Assembly: GCA_022822575.1 (NCBI GenBank)
Contig: JAJEBJ010000213.1
Coordinates: forward strand, 1-14,381
Direction of reading: 5' to 3'
DNA: 14,381 bases
From: Alphaproteobacteria bacterium
GTDB lineage: Bacteria > Pseudomonadota > Alphaproteobacteria > SP197
Part shown: positions 1 through 7,813 of the stretch, one piece after another
Numbering within the stretch: position 1 is the stretch's first letter
Layout of the letters: each line of letters starts with the position of its first letter
Program-made: the position numbers and the translations under genes
Notes under the pieces: model-generated
Seen by the model: only the letters and a program-made list of their open reading frames with translations
Database searches by the model: none
Told to the model about the DNA's origin: nothing

Positions 1-1522
1 CGTTGCGCTTGAGGATGGTCATGTCCGTCTGGATGACGGCTCCGTTCTGGAGAGCGATGTCACCATCCTTGCCACCGGAGCTGCCGCACCGGACTGGATT
101 CGCCGTACCGGACTTGCTGTTGACAGCAGGGGATTCGTCGCCGTCGATGGCTTCCTGCGCTCGACATCCCACCCGTGCGTGTTCGCTGCCGGTGACATCG
201 CCGGTTTCACACCAGGCGAACTGCCCAAGAATGGCGTCCACGCCGTGCGCCAGGGACCGGTTCTGGACGGCACGTTGAGACGCCTTGCGGAGGGGCGCGA
301 CCCGGTGCCCTTCAGACCCCAGCGACACACCCTGGCACTTGTCTCGACCGGCAGGGGGCACGCGGTGGCCTCCCGGGGACCGGTTACGGTGTCCGGGCGC
401 TGGGTATGGCGGTGGAAGGATCGCATCGACCGGCGGTGGATGCGCCGTTATCAGGACCTGCCGAGGATGGAGGAGACCTTTCCCATGCGGTGCGGCGGGT
501 GTGGTGCCAAGGTGCCGTCGCGAGTGCTCGAACGGGCGCTGGCCCGTCTGGATGTTCCCGCCATGCCCGGGGTCCTGGTTGGCCTCGATTCGGCTGACGA
601 TGCAGCGGTTCTCGCACCGGTCCCGGGCACGGTGATGGTGCAGACGGTCGACCAGTTCCCGGCGTTCGTCGACGATCCCTGGCTGTTCGGCCGCATCGCG
701 GCGGTTCACGCACTTTCCGATATCCACGCCATGGGAGCCGAACCCCATGCCGCCATGGCACTCGTTGGTCTGGTGCCCGGCGAGGCAGACGCCATGGAAG
801 ACGATCTCGTGCACATGCTCGAAGGAGTCCTTTCGATCCTTCGCCAGGAGGGCTGCGCCCTGGTGGGCGGCCATACCGGCGAATCGGACCGCGCCGCCCT
901 GGGTCTGGCCGTCACCGGTCATGTCGACGAATCGGCACTCATTCGCGTTTCGGGCCTTGAACAGGGTGACGTCCTTCTTCTCACCAGACCGCTTGGCACC
1001 GGGGCGTTGCTCGCCGCCAACATGCGCGGCGAGGCCGATGGTGCGTGGATCGGGACCATCCTCGATGCGATGCAGCGCAGCAACGGACCGGCCGCACGAC
1101 TTCTCGCCGACGCCGGCGCCCGGTCGATGACCGACGTGACCGGATTCGGACTCGCCGGACACCTGTGGGACATGGCGCGGGCCTCGGGCGTTGCCATCGA
1201 GATCGGCAGGGTTCCTGCCTATGCCGGGGCGGTTGAACTCCTCGCCCGGGGCCGGGCCAGCACGCTTCATCCCGGCAATGTGGCGGCGATGAAGGGCATC
1301 CTTGATGCCGATGTGGCCGACCCGATCCTCTTTGATCCACAGACAGCCGGAGGACTCGTTGCGGGACTTCCTGAGGAAAGGGCAGACGAGGCGATGGCCC
1401 TCCTCTGTGAAGCAGGCGAGACCGGCGCCGCGCTGATCGGACGGGTGACCGGTTCGGGGACCGCAGCTCTTTCGCTCGGGCCGGGCGCTCAGTCGTTCAC
1501 GTATTCAGGCACGAACATGTAG
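1..1522 (+). CDS. selD: FAD-dependent oxidoreductase-SelD fusion, 5'-truncated
   Basis: The reading frame is open from base 2, so the gene is cut by the window edge; about 506 residues are visible. The first ~160 residues are the end of a pyridine-nucleotide-disulfide (NDH-like) oxidoreductase, with an ATGAA-type nucleotide-site segment and the FAD-site motif FAAGDIAG near base 180. From about base 485 the protein is selenophosphate synthetase, which makes selenophosphate from selenide and ATP. It begins MRCGGCGAK, supplying the catalytic Cys and Lys (Cys, not Sec, here), followed by the GLDSADDAAV, VGGHTGESD, TDVTGFGLAGH and FDPQTAGGL motifs typical of SelD. Oxidoreductase-SelD fusions are a known architecture. 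It is convergent with the selenoprotein gene and overlaps it by 34 bp (1489-1522). SelD supplies selenium for selenocysteine or selenouridine, and its immediate neighbour is a selenoprotein. The identity of the SelD part is secure; the electron-transfer role of the N-terminal part is inferred. Confidence 0.95.
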   Translation, partial: VALEDGHVRLDDGSVLESDVTILATGAAAPDWIRRTGLAVDSRGFVAVDGFLRSTSHPCVFAAGDIAGFTPGELPKNGVHAVRQGPVLDGTLRRLAEGRDPVPFRPQRHTLALVSTGRGHAVASRGPVTVSGRWVWRWKDRIDRRWMRRYQDLPRMEETFPMRCGGCGAKVPSRVLERALARLDVPAMPGVLVGLDSADDAAVLAPVPGTVMVQTVDQFPAFVDDPWLFGRIAAVHALSDIHAMGAEPHAAMALVGLVPGEADAMEDDLVHMLEGVLSILRQEGCALVGGHTGESDRAALGLAVTGHVDESALIRVSGLEQGDVLLLTRPLGTGALLAANMRGEADGAWIGTILDAMQRSNGPAARLLADAGARSMTDVTGFGLAGHLWDMARASGVAIEIGRVPAYAGAVELLARGRASTLHPGNVAAMKGILDADVADPILFDPQTAGGLVAGLPEERADEAMALLCEAGETGAALIGRVTGSGTAALSLGPGAQSFTYSGTNM

Positions 1523-2637
1523 GTTCCCGCGTCGCGGAGGACCGCCTTGTCGCTCGAGACACACTTCGAGCGCACATCCCGAATGATCCGGCCCGCTGCA
1601 GTCCGGGTCCAGAACCAGGCGATCACGGCTCCGGTGTCGGTGGCGCCGGTGTGGGCCGCGGCAGACTCCATGTAGTAGGCCTTCAGGTCTTCCGAAGCGA
1701 GGCGCAACCGGTCGATTCCGGTCCCGTGAGCCTGAAATTCGCCATCGAGCCAGCCGGTGAGTAGCCGGGCGGCGCCGGGGGCGTCCATGCCCGATCCGCC
1801 CAGGGTGGTGCGGCCGCGCCTTGCGACGCTCATCTCATACCAGGGACGCAGGCGGTCGATTTCCTCAAGCAGCGGGCCGTCGCGGTTGACGACAAGAAGG
1901 TCAAGGACTTCCCGGTCCTCCCCGTCAGGCGGCGCCTCTTCGGAGAAATCTTCGAGAACAGGTCCGGCCCGTCTGTCGAAAAGGTCGAGGAGAGCCGTGA
2001 GGACGCGCCGCTGGAACGGCGCATTGCCTGCGGCACCGAAGGGCCGGCCCAGTGGAAACGGCACCCACAGCGCACGTGGCGGCCTCACCTCCTCGGCCTG
2101 ACGGCGCACCAGCGCGATGAGTGCTGTCGCCAGGCCCTCGTCCTCCATGAACTTTGCCAGTCCGCTCACGGCGCACGTGCAAAGGGGTCAAACGGGAGCG
2201 AGGATGACCGTGTTGACTCCCTCCGCCTTCATCGCGCCGGCAAGGTGGCGCGCCGCACTCTCCATGGCGAGGGGATCGGTCGCGCCCATGAACGAGTAGT
2301 GCGTCTTCGCCACCGATCCGATCGTGCCGTCGTCGGCGACCTCGATGAGCCTCTGCAGCGGGAAGACGACATTGATGTCTTCCTGGAAACCTGTCCGGTC
2401 GTGGGAGGTCGAAACATGATCCTGCACCACATCCGCCGCACCCTCGACAGGAATGCTCCGGTAGTCCGCCGAGCCTTCGCTGAATGCCTGGTCGCCACGC
2501 AGCCGCAATCCGGCCGAGGACACGAGTGCGACCCGCCGCATGGACGGAGGCAGCGGTTCGGTCCAGGGCGAGCCCGGGATATCGGGACTGGAGAACTCCA
2601 TCAGGAATTCCGCCATGTCCGGGTTGAGGTCAGTCAT
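1489..2637 (-). CDS. Selenoprotein B of the glycine/betaine/sarcosine/D-proline reductase family (in-frame UGA = Sec)
   Basis: Two apparent ORFs (2658-2188 and 2169-1489) lie in one frame, separated only by TGA at 2190-2188. Reading that TGA as selenocysteine gives a continuous 382-residue protein with Sec150. The context is VILAPV-U-PLCTC: a U-x-x-C redox motif (Sec150, Cys153) after a strand ending GVNTVILAPV, as in GrdB/PrdB-family reductase subunits. Upstream are family-like segments RRVALVSSAGL (35-44), STSHDRTGFQEDINVVFP (76-93) and HYSFMGATDP (113-122); downstream is RPPRALWVPFPLGRP. A candidate SECIS hairpin starts 4 nt after the UGA, and SelD is the adjacent gene. The ATG at 2637 was chosen because family proteins begin near here; a GTG at 2658 is possible. 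GGAGG lies 14 nt before the ATG, which is long. The gene starts just after the amidohydrolase stop (2663), so the two are probably co-transcribed. The substrate is unknown; classical relatives cleave amino-acid C-N bonds in clostridia, but no partner subunits are visible here. Confidence 0.9.
2152..2190 (-). promoter_or_regulatory. Selenocysteine UGA codon and candidate bacterial SECIS hairpin
   Basis: On the minus strand the UGA (2190-2188) is followed after 3 nt by CUUUGC (2184-2179), which pairs perfectly with GCAAAG (2157-2152). Inside this 6-bp stem a second small helix can form, either CGC/GCG with loop CGUGA or CCG/CGG with loop UGAG. The apical loop lies about 18-23 nt after the UGA and carries G in its second position, matching the spacing and loop-G habit of bacterial SECIS elements read by SelB. 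The hairpin is coding sequence, as expected for bacteria. Pairing was judged by eye and no folding energy was computed. Confidence 0.65.
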
Positions 2638-2662
2638 GCGTACCAAGGGCGCCTCCACTCAT

Positions 2663-4108
2663 TCAGTCGACGCTGTCGACGGTTTCCAGCATCATCGGTG
2701 CGAGAGTATCGACCGTGCGTCCTGCCCAGTCCATCCCTGGCACCGCGGCCATCATGGCCTTCTGCCCGGCTTCCAGGCGATCCAGTTCGGCCGAAAGATC
2801 AACGGTCACGATCTCTCCATCGGCCACCACGCGCTCTCCATCCACCCAGACATCCCGGACCGCACGCTCGGCAGCGACCACGATGAGCGTGCGCAGGGGT
2901 TCCCGGACCGGCCGCATCGCCGGGTGAGCAAGATCGATCGCCACGAGATCGGCCCTGGCCCCGACGCTGATCCTTCCCAGATCATCGCGCCCCAGGGCCG
3001 TCGCACCGCCTACTGTGGCGGCATGAAAGATGTCCTGGTAGTCAAGATCGGAGACACTGCCGGCCACGAGGCGCGCAGCGACGGCCGCCGTGCGCATCTC
3101 GTCCAGCATGTTGTGCGGATAGGTGTCCGTGCCCAGGCCCAGGGCGACACCGTGCCTCTGGTAGCCGCCAATGGTGTTGAGTGCGATGCCCCGGCGCGAG
3201 AACACGGTCGGACAGTGAGCCACGGTGGCGCCACTGTCGCGCATCAGGTCGAGGTCGCGACGTGCAGTCCAGTGTAGCCACGGATGATGGTCGAGGAAGA
3301 TGCAATGGGCGATCGTGCTTCGTTCATCGAGCACTCCAATGTCGTGCATCCACTGGATCGGCGATGCACCGTGCCGCCTTTGCATCTCGTGGAACTCGGT
3401 CACGGATTGCGCGGCGTGGATCGTCCACGGGAGGTTGCGTTCCCTGGCCGCCGCGTGACTGTCGCGCAGGGTCTCCTCGCTGCAGGTGTCGACCTGGGAG
3501 GGGGCAACCATGCCCGAAAGGCGGCCTGAGGGATGCTGGCGCGCCAGCTCGATGACGGTGAGAGCCCGTTCCAGCCCCCGGGCGCCGGCGCCAGGTATCC
3601 AATCGTAGTCGAGGCTGTGTCCGTCCGTCGTCAACCATCGCGCGTCGCGAAACATCGGAGCGGCGACTCCACGGATGCCGCTCGCCGCAAGAGCATCGAG
3701 CCAGCCGTCGTAGGGCATGGAAAGATCGACCGCCGTGGTGACACCCGACAGCAGCAGTTCCGCGAGCGCCACCTTGAGGCAGGCTTCGTGCCCGTCTTCG
3801 TCTACCGGATTGAAGACCGGCAGGTGTTCGTAGAGCGAGCTGTGCCAGAAGCCCGGGGAGCGTGTTTCGTCGGTGATGCCCTTGCGCATCGCCTCGCTCT
3901 GGGCGTGGGTATGGATGTTGACGAGGCCTGGCATGACGAGGAGGCCCGAACCGTCGATGCGCCGCCCCGCCGGAGCGTCCCCGCCCTTGCCGACAAACGT
4001 GATGGCGCCATTGGCGAAGGCGAGGTCGGCATGCCGCAGATAGACATGCCTCGTGCCGTCCCAGGCCACGAGCCAGGCAATATCGTGAATGAGAGTGGTG
4101 TCATTCAT
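2663..4108 (-). CDS. TRZ/ATZ-family amidohydrolase
   Basis: This 481-residue protein has the length and motifs of the metal-dependent amidohydrolases of the triazine hydrolase/cytosine deaminase-like group. A short N-terminal beta-sandwich segment precedes the metal-binding HTH (His66, His68, in GLVNIHTHAQS). Further ligands are His231 (WTIHAAQS), His268 (TIAHCIFLDH) and Asp328 (GTDTYPHN). The conserved HCPTVFSRRG stretch and a C-terminal GRISVGARADLVAIDL return to the sandwich complete the fold. Such enzymes hydrolyse C-N or C-halogen bonds of heterocycles and purine or guanidine-like compounds; the substrate here cannot be read. ATG at 4108 is the natural start because an in-frame stop lies just upstream. 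It is the first gene of a minus-strand pair with the selenoprotein and is divergent from the DUF917 gene with 52 bp between starts, so one regulatory region may serve both. Confidence 0.9.
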   Translation of the reverse strand: MNDTTLIHDIAWLVAWDGTRHVYLRHADLAFANGAITFVGKGGDAPAGRRIDGSGLLVMPGLVNIHTHAQSEAMRKGITDETRSPGFWHSSLYEHLPVFNPVDEDGHEACLKVALAELLLSGVTTAVDLSMPYDGWLDALAASGIRGVAAPMFRDARWLTTDGHSLDYDWIPGAGARGLERALTVIELARQHPSGRLSGMVAPSQVDTCSEETLRDSHAAARERNLPWTIHAAQSVTEFHEMQRRHGASPIQWMHDIGVLDERSTIAHCIFLDHHPWLHWTARRDLDLMRDSGATVAHCPTVFSRRGIALNTIGGYQRHGVALGLGTDTYPHNMLDEMRTAAVAARLVAGSVSDLDYQDIFHAATVGGATALGRDDLGRISVGARADLVAIDLAHPAMRPVREPLRTLIVVAAERAVRDVWVDGERVVADGEIVTVDLSAELDRLEAGQKAMMAAVPGMDWAGRTVDTLAPMMLETVDSVD

Positions 4109-4160
4109 GGTTCTGCGCCGCCATCATAGAGTAACCGCGACAAGGGACCACCCGTCAGAC

Positions 4161-5219
4161 ATGCGCAGGCTTCACGAAGATGACATCACGCTGCTGGCCA
4201 CGGGTGCCTGGATCCTGGGATCCGGCGGTGGCGGAAGTCCGTATGACGGCTGGCTCAATCTGGATGCACTCTACCGCGCCGGCGTCACGATCGATCTCGT
4301 GGATCCCGAAGAGCTTGGTGATGACGATCTCATTGCCGTGGTCTCGACCATGGGAGCGCCGCTCGCCGGACAGGAGCGTCTGGCGGACCCCGAGCTCTCG
4401 GCGGCGCCGGTGCGGGCACTCGAGGACTGGCTGGACCGCCGTTTCCAGGCGGTCATGGCCGTCGAGATTGGTGGTGGCAACGGGATCGAGCCCTTTCTGG
4501 TCGGAGCCACCCTGGATCTCCCTGTGGTCGATGCCGATGCCATGGGCCGCGCCTTCCCGGAAGCCCAGATGACGAGCTTTGCCATTCACGATCTTGCCAT
4601 GTTTCCCATGGCGCTGGGCGACGTGCGTGACAACACCGTCATTGTGGCCCGCGCGGCGAGTTGGCAGTGGATGGAACGGTTGTCGCGTGCCGTGACCACG
4701 GCGCTGGGCTCTACCGCTCCGACAGCCAAGGCGCCCCGCAGCGGCCGCGAGGTCAAGGACTATGCCATTCACGGTTCGGTGAGCAGGGCGATCAGAATCG
4801 GCCGGGCCGTCGGCGACGCGCAGCGACGTCTCGCCGATCCCGTGGCGGCGGTGATAGAGAGCGAGGGTGGACGATTGGTCTTCACCGGCAAGGTGAGCGA
4901 TGTCCAACGACGCACCAGCGAGGGATTCTTGAAGGGCCGCGCCGTGCTTGAAGGCGAGGGAACCTTCGAGGTCGATTTCCAGAACGAATACCTGATCGGC
5001 CGTCACGACGGTCAACCGGTGGTGATGACACCCGACATCATCTGTCTCATGGATGTCGAATCGGGTGAGGCCGTGGGCACCGAGACCCTGCGCTATGGCC
5101 AGAGAATCGCCGTCATCGCCCTTCCCGTTCCCGACATCCTGACCACGCCACGCGGCCTCGAACTCGTCGGCCCCCGAGCTTTCGGCTACGACTTCGATTA
5201 CAGGTGCGCTTTTGCATGA
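4161..5219 (+). CDS. DUF917 / S-methyl-thiohydantoin desulfurase-like protein
   Basis: From ATG 4161 the protein is 352 residues, the usual DUF917 length. Family hallmarks are the glycine-rich LGSGGGGSP (19-27) near the N-terminus, VEIGGGNG (101-108), the DADAMGRAFPE segment (124-134), FTGKVSDVQRRTSEGF and the late MTPDIICLMD. DUF917 proteins are related to hydantoinase/oxoprolinase-type proteins and often sit beside them; one annotated domain name is S-methyl thiohydantoin desulfurase. An in-frame extension to 4089 exists but would overlap the divergent amidohydrolase, and the family N-terminus fits 4161. AAGGGA (4142-4147) is a weakly placed ribosome site. The divergent pairing with an amidohydrolase and a redox selenoprotein suggests breakdown of a hydantoin-like or thio/seleno-heterocycle. 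That pathway is inference only. Confidence 0.88.
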   Translation: MRRLHEDDITLLATGAWILGSGGGGSPYDGWLNLDALYRAGVTIDLVDPEELGDDDLIAVVSTMGAPLAGQERLADPELSAAPVRALEDWLDRRFQAVMAVEIGGGNGIEPFLVGATLDLPVVDADAMGRAFPEAQMTSFAIHDLAMFPMALGDVRDNTVIVARAASWQWMERLSRAVTTALGSTAPTAKAPRSGREVKDYAIHGSVSRAIRIGRAVGDAQRRLADPVAAVIESEGGRLVFTGKVSDVQRRTSEGFLKGRAVLEGEGTFEVDFQNEYLIGRHDGQPVVMTPDIICLMDVESGEAVGTETLRYGQRIAVIALPVPDILTTPRGLELVGPRAFGYDFDYRCAFA

Positions 5220-5236
5220 TACCGCCGACTTCCGGA

Positions 5237-5260
5237 ACCGGACCGGACCGGACCGGACGG
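5237..5260. repeat. Short ACCGG tandem repeat
   Basis: Four perfect tandem copies of ACCGG (5237-5256) followed by a partial ACGG, preceded by the palindrome TTCCGGAA (5230-5237). The repeat lies in the 74-bp gap between the converging ends of the DUF917 and persulfide dioxygenase genes. It could contribute to RNA structure, but no T-run marks it as a standard terminator. Confidence 0.6.
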
Positions 5261-5293
5261 ATACATCGAGAGGAAGTAGGGGTCAGCGCGGAC

Positions 5294-6331
5294 TCAGCTC
5301 GTCTCGACCGTGCCGCCGGCCTCGCGCCAGGCAGCGATACCGCCGATCATGTGGCAGACATTGCCGACGCCGCACTGGCGCGAGCTCTCCACGGCCATCG
5401 CCGAGCGTTCGCCGAAAGCGCAGTAGTAGACCAGCCGGTGGCCGGGGCGGCCAGCGAGGGCGCGCAGCGCCCCGCCGGGCTCAATCATCTCCGCGAGGCG
5501 ATCATAGGGAGCATGCACCGAGCCGGGGATCGTGCCCTCGCGGGCCCGCTCGCCGGCCTCACGCAGGTCAACGAGGATGTCGTCCGGCCCGCGGTCGTGC
5601 ATCACCTCGCGCGCGTTCATCGCGCACTCGGGATGGGCCTCGTCCTCCTGGCCGCGGCCGACGCTGAGGTTCGTGGGCACGGCAACGTCCATCATCTTGG
5701 GGTCGCTGAGATTGAGGCCGTCCATCAGCGCCGCGTACGCAGCGGGCGAGGCGACCTGGAGGCGGGGGTTGAAGCGCCTCTCCTCGCCGATGGTGCTCAC
5801 CGTGTCGCCCTTGTAGTCGTGGCCGGGGTACACCAGCGTCTCGTCGGGCAAAGTCAGCAACTTGCCGAAGAGCGAGTCGTACTGCTGCAACGCGTCGCCG
5901 TTCTGGAAGTCGGTGCGGCCGGTGCCGCGGATCAACAGCGTGTCGCCGGTGAAGACGCGGTCCGCCATCACGAAGCTGTAGGATTCGGCGGTGTGCCCCG
6001 GCGTATGGAGCGCGCGCAGGCTCACGCCTTCGATCTCGATCGGGTCGCCGTCGCCGACGCGCATCGAGACCACGTCCACCGGCGCCTCCCGGCCCATCAC
6101 GGTAACGCAGCGGGTGCGGTCGCGCAGTTCCGCCATGCCGCTGATGTGGTCGGCGTGGACATGGGTATCAAGCACCTTGGCCAACGTGAGGTCGAGTTCG
6201 TCCAGCAGGGTGAGGTAACGCTCCACCCGCTCCTCTACCGGGTCGATGATGAGCGCCTCGCCGCCGGCGCGTCCGCCCAGCAGGTAGGTGTAGGTGCCCG
6301 AGTCCTGATGATAGAGCTGGCGAAAGATCAT
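5294..6331 (-). CDS. Persulfide dioxygenase (ETHE1-like) fused to rhodanese
   Basis: This 345-residue protein has two domains. Residues 1-~245 are a metallo-beta-lactamase-fold persulfide dioxygenase: THVHADH (His57, His59, Asp61, His62), HTPGHT (His113), VFTGDTLLIRGTGRTDFQNG (Asp130) and YPGHDYKG (His171). The GTGRTDFQ stretch is typical of ETHE1-type enzymes, which oxidise glutathione persulfide to sulfite with Fe(II) and O2. Residues ~250-345 are a rhodanese domain with an intact active-site loop CAFGERS (Cys304), preceded by a DILVDLRE strand. Such fusions are known from bacteria and couple sulfane-sulfur transfer to oxidation. A good ribosome site (GGAGG, 7 nt before ATG 6331) fixes the start. 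It is monocistronic here: convergent with DUF917, and divergent from the enolase-family gene across 277 bp (6332-6608) in which no clear promoter or RNA gene was found. It is probably a cytoplasmic sulfide-detoxification enzyme. Confidence 0.93.
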   Translation of the reverse strand: MIFRQLYHQDSGTYTYLLGGRAGGEALIIDPVEERVERYLTLLDELDLTLAKVLDTHVHADHISGMAELRDRTRCVTVMGREAPVDVVSMRVGDGDPIEIEGVSLRALHTPGHTAESYSFVMADRVFTGDTLLIRGTGRTDFQNGDALQQYDSLFGKLLTLPDETLVYPGHDYKGDTVSTIGEERRFNPRLQVASPAAYAALMDGLNLSDPKMMDVAVPTNLSVGRGQEDEAHPECAMNAREVMHDRGPDDILVDLREAGERAREGTIPGSVHAPYDRLAEMIEPGGALRALAGRPGHRLVYYCAFGERSAMAVESSRQCGVGNVCHMIGGIAAWREAGGTVETS

Positions 6332-6608
6332 CGTCGGTCCTCCGCTGTGCGGCTTGTCACGGCGCCATTGTAAGCCTCGCCGCCACCTCGGGCCAGCGCA
6401 GCCGCGGGACGAGTGGCATTGCTCCCCACTATCGAAAGCTCTGCGAAGCCCTCGCCACTCCGCGTGGTTCTGATCTCGCCGGGGCCTGAGCCTTCGACTA
6501 CGATGGCGATGGAAGGGGCCACCTGCCCTTCACCGGAACGGCGCTCTGCGGGCGGTACGGGGCTTGAGGATGGCGGAGTGGCCTGAAGCCAGCAACGGAG
6601 GGTGGAAC

Positions 6609-7715
6609 GTGAAGATCAGGCGCATCGGCGTCTACCGGATTGATCTTCCACTGAAGGAGTCCTACAGCCTCTCGGGCGGGCGGCTCGTGACGGAGCGCCT
6701 CGACAGCACATTTGTCAGAATTGAGACGGATTGCGGTCTCGAAGGGTGGGGAGAGGGATGTCCCTGGGGCCACAGCTATCTTCCGGCCCACGGTCAGGGT
6801 CTGCGGGCCTCGCTCGACGTGCTCGCTCCTTCGCTTCTGGGACGGGATCCGCGCTCTCTCGATACCCTCAATCGGGTGATGGACGCCCGGCTTCCCGGTC
6901 ATCTCTACGCCAAGTCGCCCATCGACATGGCATGCTGGGATCTCGTGGGCAAGGCGGCGGCGGAGCCGTTGTGGCGACTCTTCGGCGGCGAGGAACCCGT
7001 TCCCGTCGAGATCAATTCCTCGATTCCCACTGGCACGCCGGAGGCCATGGTGGCGGGGATCGAGCGGGCCCGCAGGGAGGGATACCGGGTCCACTCTGCG
7101 AAGCTTGGCGGCCATGATGCCGCAGTCGACATCGAGCGCATCGACGCCATCGAGGATGCCCTGGTGACAGGGGAACACATCACCTGGGACATCAACCGGG
7201 CATGGACTCCCGCAATCGCTCTCGAGGTGCTGAACTCCGTCTCGTCAACGGCATGGGTGGAGCAGCCCTGCGAAACCCTCGAGCAGTGCGCCATGGTGGC
7301 GCGCAAGGTCCGCCAGCCGGTACTGCTGGACGAATGCCTGCATGACTTCCACGACCATCTCCTGGCCTGGCGTACCGGGGTCTTCGCCGGCATCAAGGTC
7401 AAGCCCAACCGTGTGGGCGGCCTGACACGGGCACGGCGCATCCGCGATCTCGCCATCGACGTCGGCTGGAAAATGCACATCGAGGACGTCGGCGGCACCG
7501 CGCTTGCCGACACCGCTGCCATTCACCTCGCCGCCTCCACGCCACAGCCGTACCGCATGGCAAGCTGGCCGGCCCATGACCACATTGCCTGGGACCCCGT
7601 GCCTGGCCAGGGGGTGCGCAATCGTGGCGGATTCCTGGTGCCGACCGGTCATCCCGGACTCGGAGTGGTCCCCGATGAGGAACACACAGGTCCGCCGGTT
7701 GCCGTCTACAGTTGA
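6609..7715 (+). CDS. Enolase-superfamily dehydratase/racemase (mandelate racemase/muconate lactonizing type)
   Basis: From GTG 6609 the protein is 368 residues, normal for the family. The start is set by GGAGGG at 6597-6602 with a 6-nt spacer; a longer in-frame reading from 6564 adds an unconserved tail. The N-terminal capping domain (1-~125) contains the SGG loop, GWGEGCPWG and SPIDMACWDLVGKA. The barrel carries catalytic Lys165 (SAKLGG), metal ligands Asp194 (WDIN), Glu218 (WVEQPC) and Asp241 (LLDEC), and the second-face Lys265 before RVGG. The sequence most resembles the cis-3-hydroxy-L-proline dehydratase/hydroxyproline-betaine epimerase branch. Position 163 of the usual K-x-K is Ser, which that branch tolerates. 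It acts by abstracting an alpha-proton from a carboxylate substrate. Exact specificity is not readable. It lies upstream of the RiPP-like cassette on the same strand but is separated by ~98 bp and a promoter-like site. Confidence 0.9.
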   Translation: MKIRRIGVYRIDLPLKESYSLSGGRLVTERLDSTFVRIETDCGLEGWGEGCPWGHSYLPAHGQGLRASLDVLAPSLLGRDPRSLDTLNRVMDARLPGHLYAKSPIDMACWDLVGKAAAEPLWRLFGGEEPVPVEINSSIPTGTPEAMVAGIERARREGYRVHSAKLGGHDAAVDIERIDAIEDALVTGEHITWDINRAWTPAIALEVLNSVSSTAWVEQPCETLEQCAMVARKVRQPVLLDECLHDFHDHLLAWRTGVFAGIKVKPNRVGGLTRARRIRDLAIDVGWKMHIEDVGGTALADTAAIHLAASTPQPYRMASWPAHDHIAWDPVPGQGVRNRGGFLVPTGHPGLGVVPDEEHTGPPVAVYS

Positions 7716-7752
7716 TTCACCGGTGATCGGTGCGCGGCTGTCGGTCTCCTGC

Positions 7753-7780
7753 TTGACGCGTTGGTACTGTGCCACACAAT
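7753..7780 (+). promoter_or_regulatory. Putative sigma70-type promoter of the AlkB-GlnE/YcaO cassette
   Basis: TTGACG (7753-7758) and CACAAT (7775-7780) are separated by 16 bp and sit 34 bp before the chosen ATG at 7814. The -35 matches consensus at 5 of 6 positions and the -10 at 4 of 6. Its location between the enolase-family gene and the hydroxylase is right for driving the cassette. This is a by-eye match only. Confidence 0.4.
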
Positions 7781-7813
7781 GAAAGGACATCCTTTCGAGG
7801 GAAGGGGTCAGTC

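Noticed and set aside
2188..2190. The TGA as a true stop or nonsense mutation giving a pseudogene
   Set aside because: Its position in the U-x-x-C motif, the intact downstream frame, the SECIS-like hairpin and the adjacent SelD all favour selenocysteine over a random nonsense mutation.
4155..5015. Minus-strand open frame of 286 codons opposite DUF917
   Set aside because: The DUF917 motifs are on the plus strand; this is an antisense shadow.
5204..6373. Plus-strand open frame of 389 codons opposite the persulfide dioxygenase
   Set aside because: The minus strand has all metal-site and rhodanese motifs; the plus frame is low-complexity, rich in Ala, His, Arg and Val.
6332..6608. Small minus-strand ORF (6522-6328) and possible RNA gene in the divergent gap
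   Set aside because: No ribosome site, domain, cloverleaf or clear hairpin was seen; treated as an intergenic regulatory region without an assignable element.
7718..7732. CACCG-GTGAT-CGGTG hairpin after the enolase-family gene as a terminator
   Set aside because: The stem is only 5 bp and is not followed by a T-run; at most a weak structure or operator-like inverted repeat.
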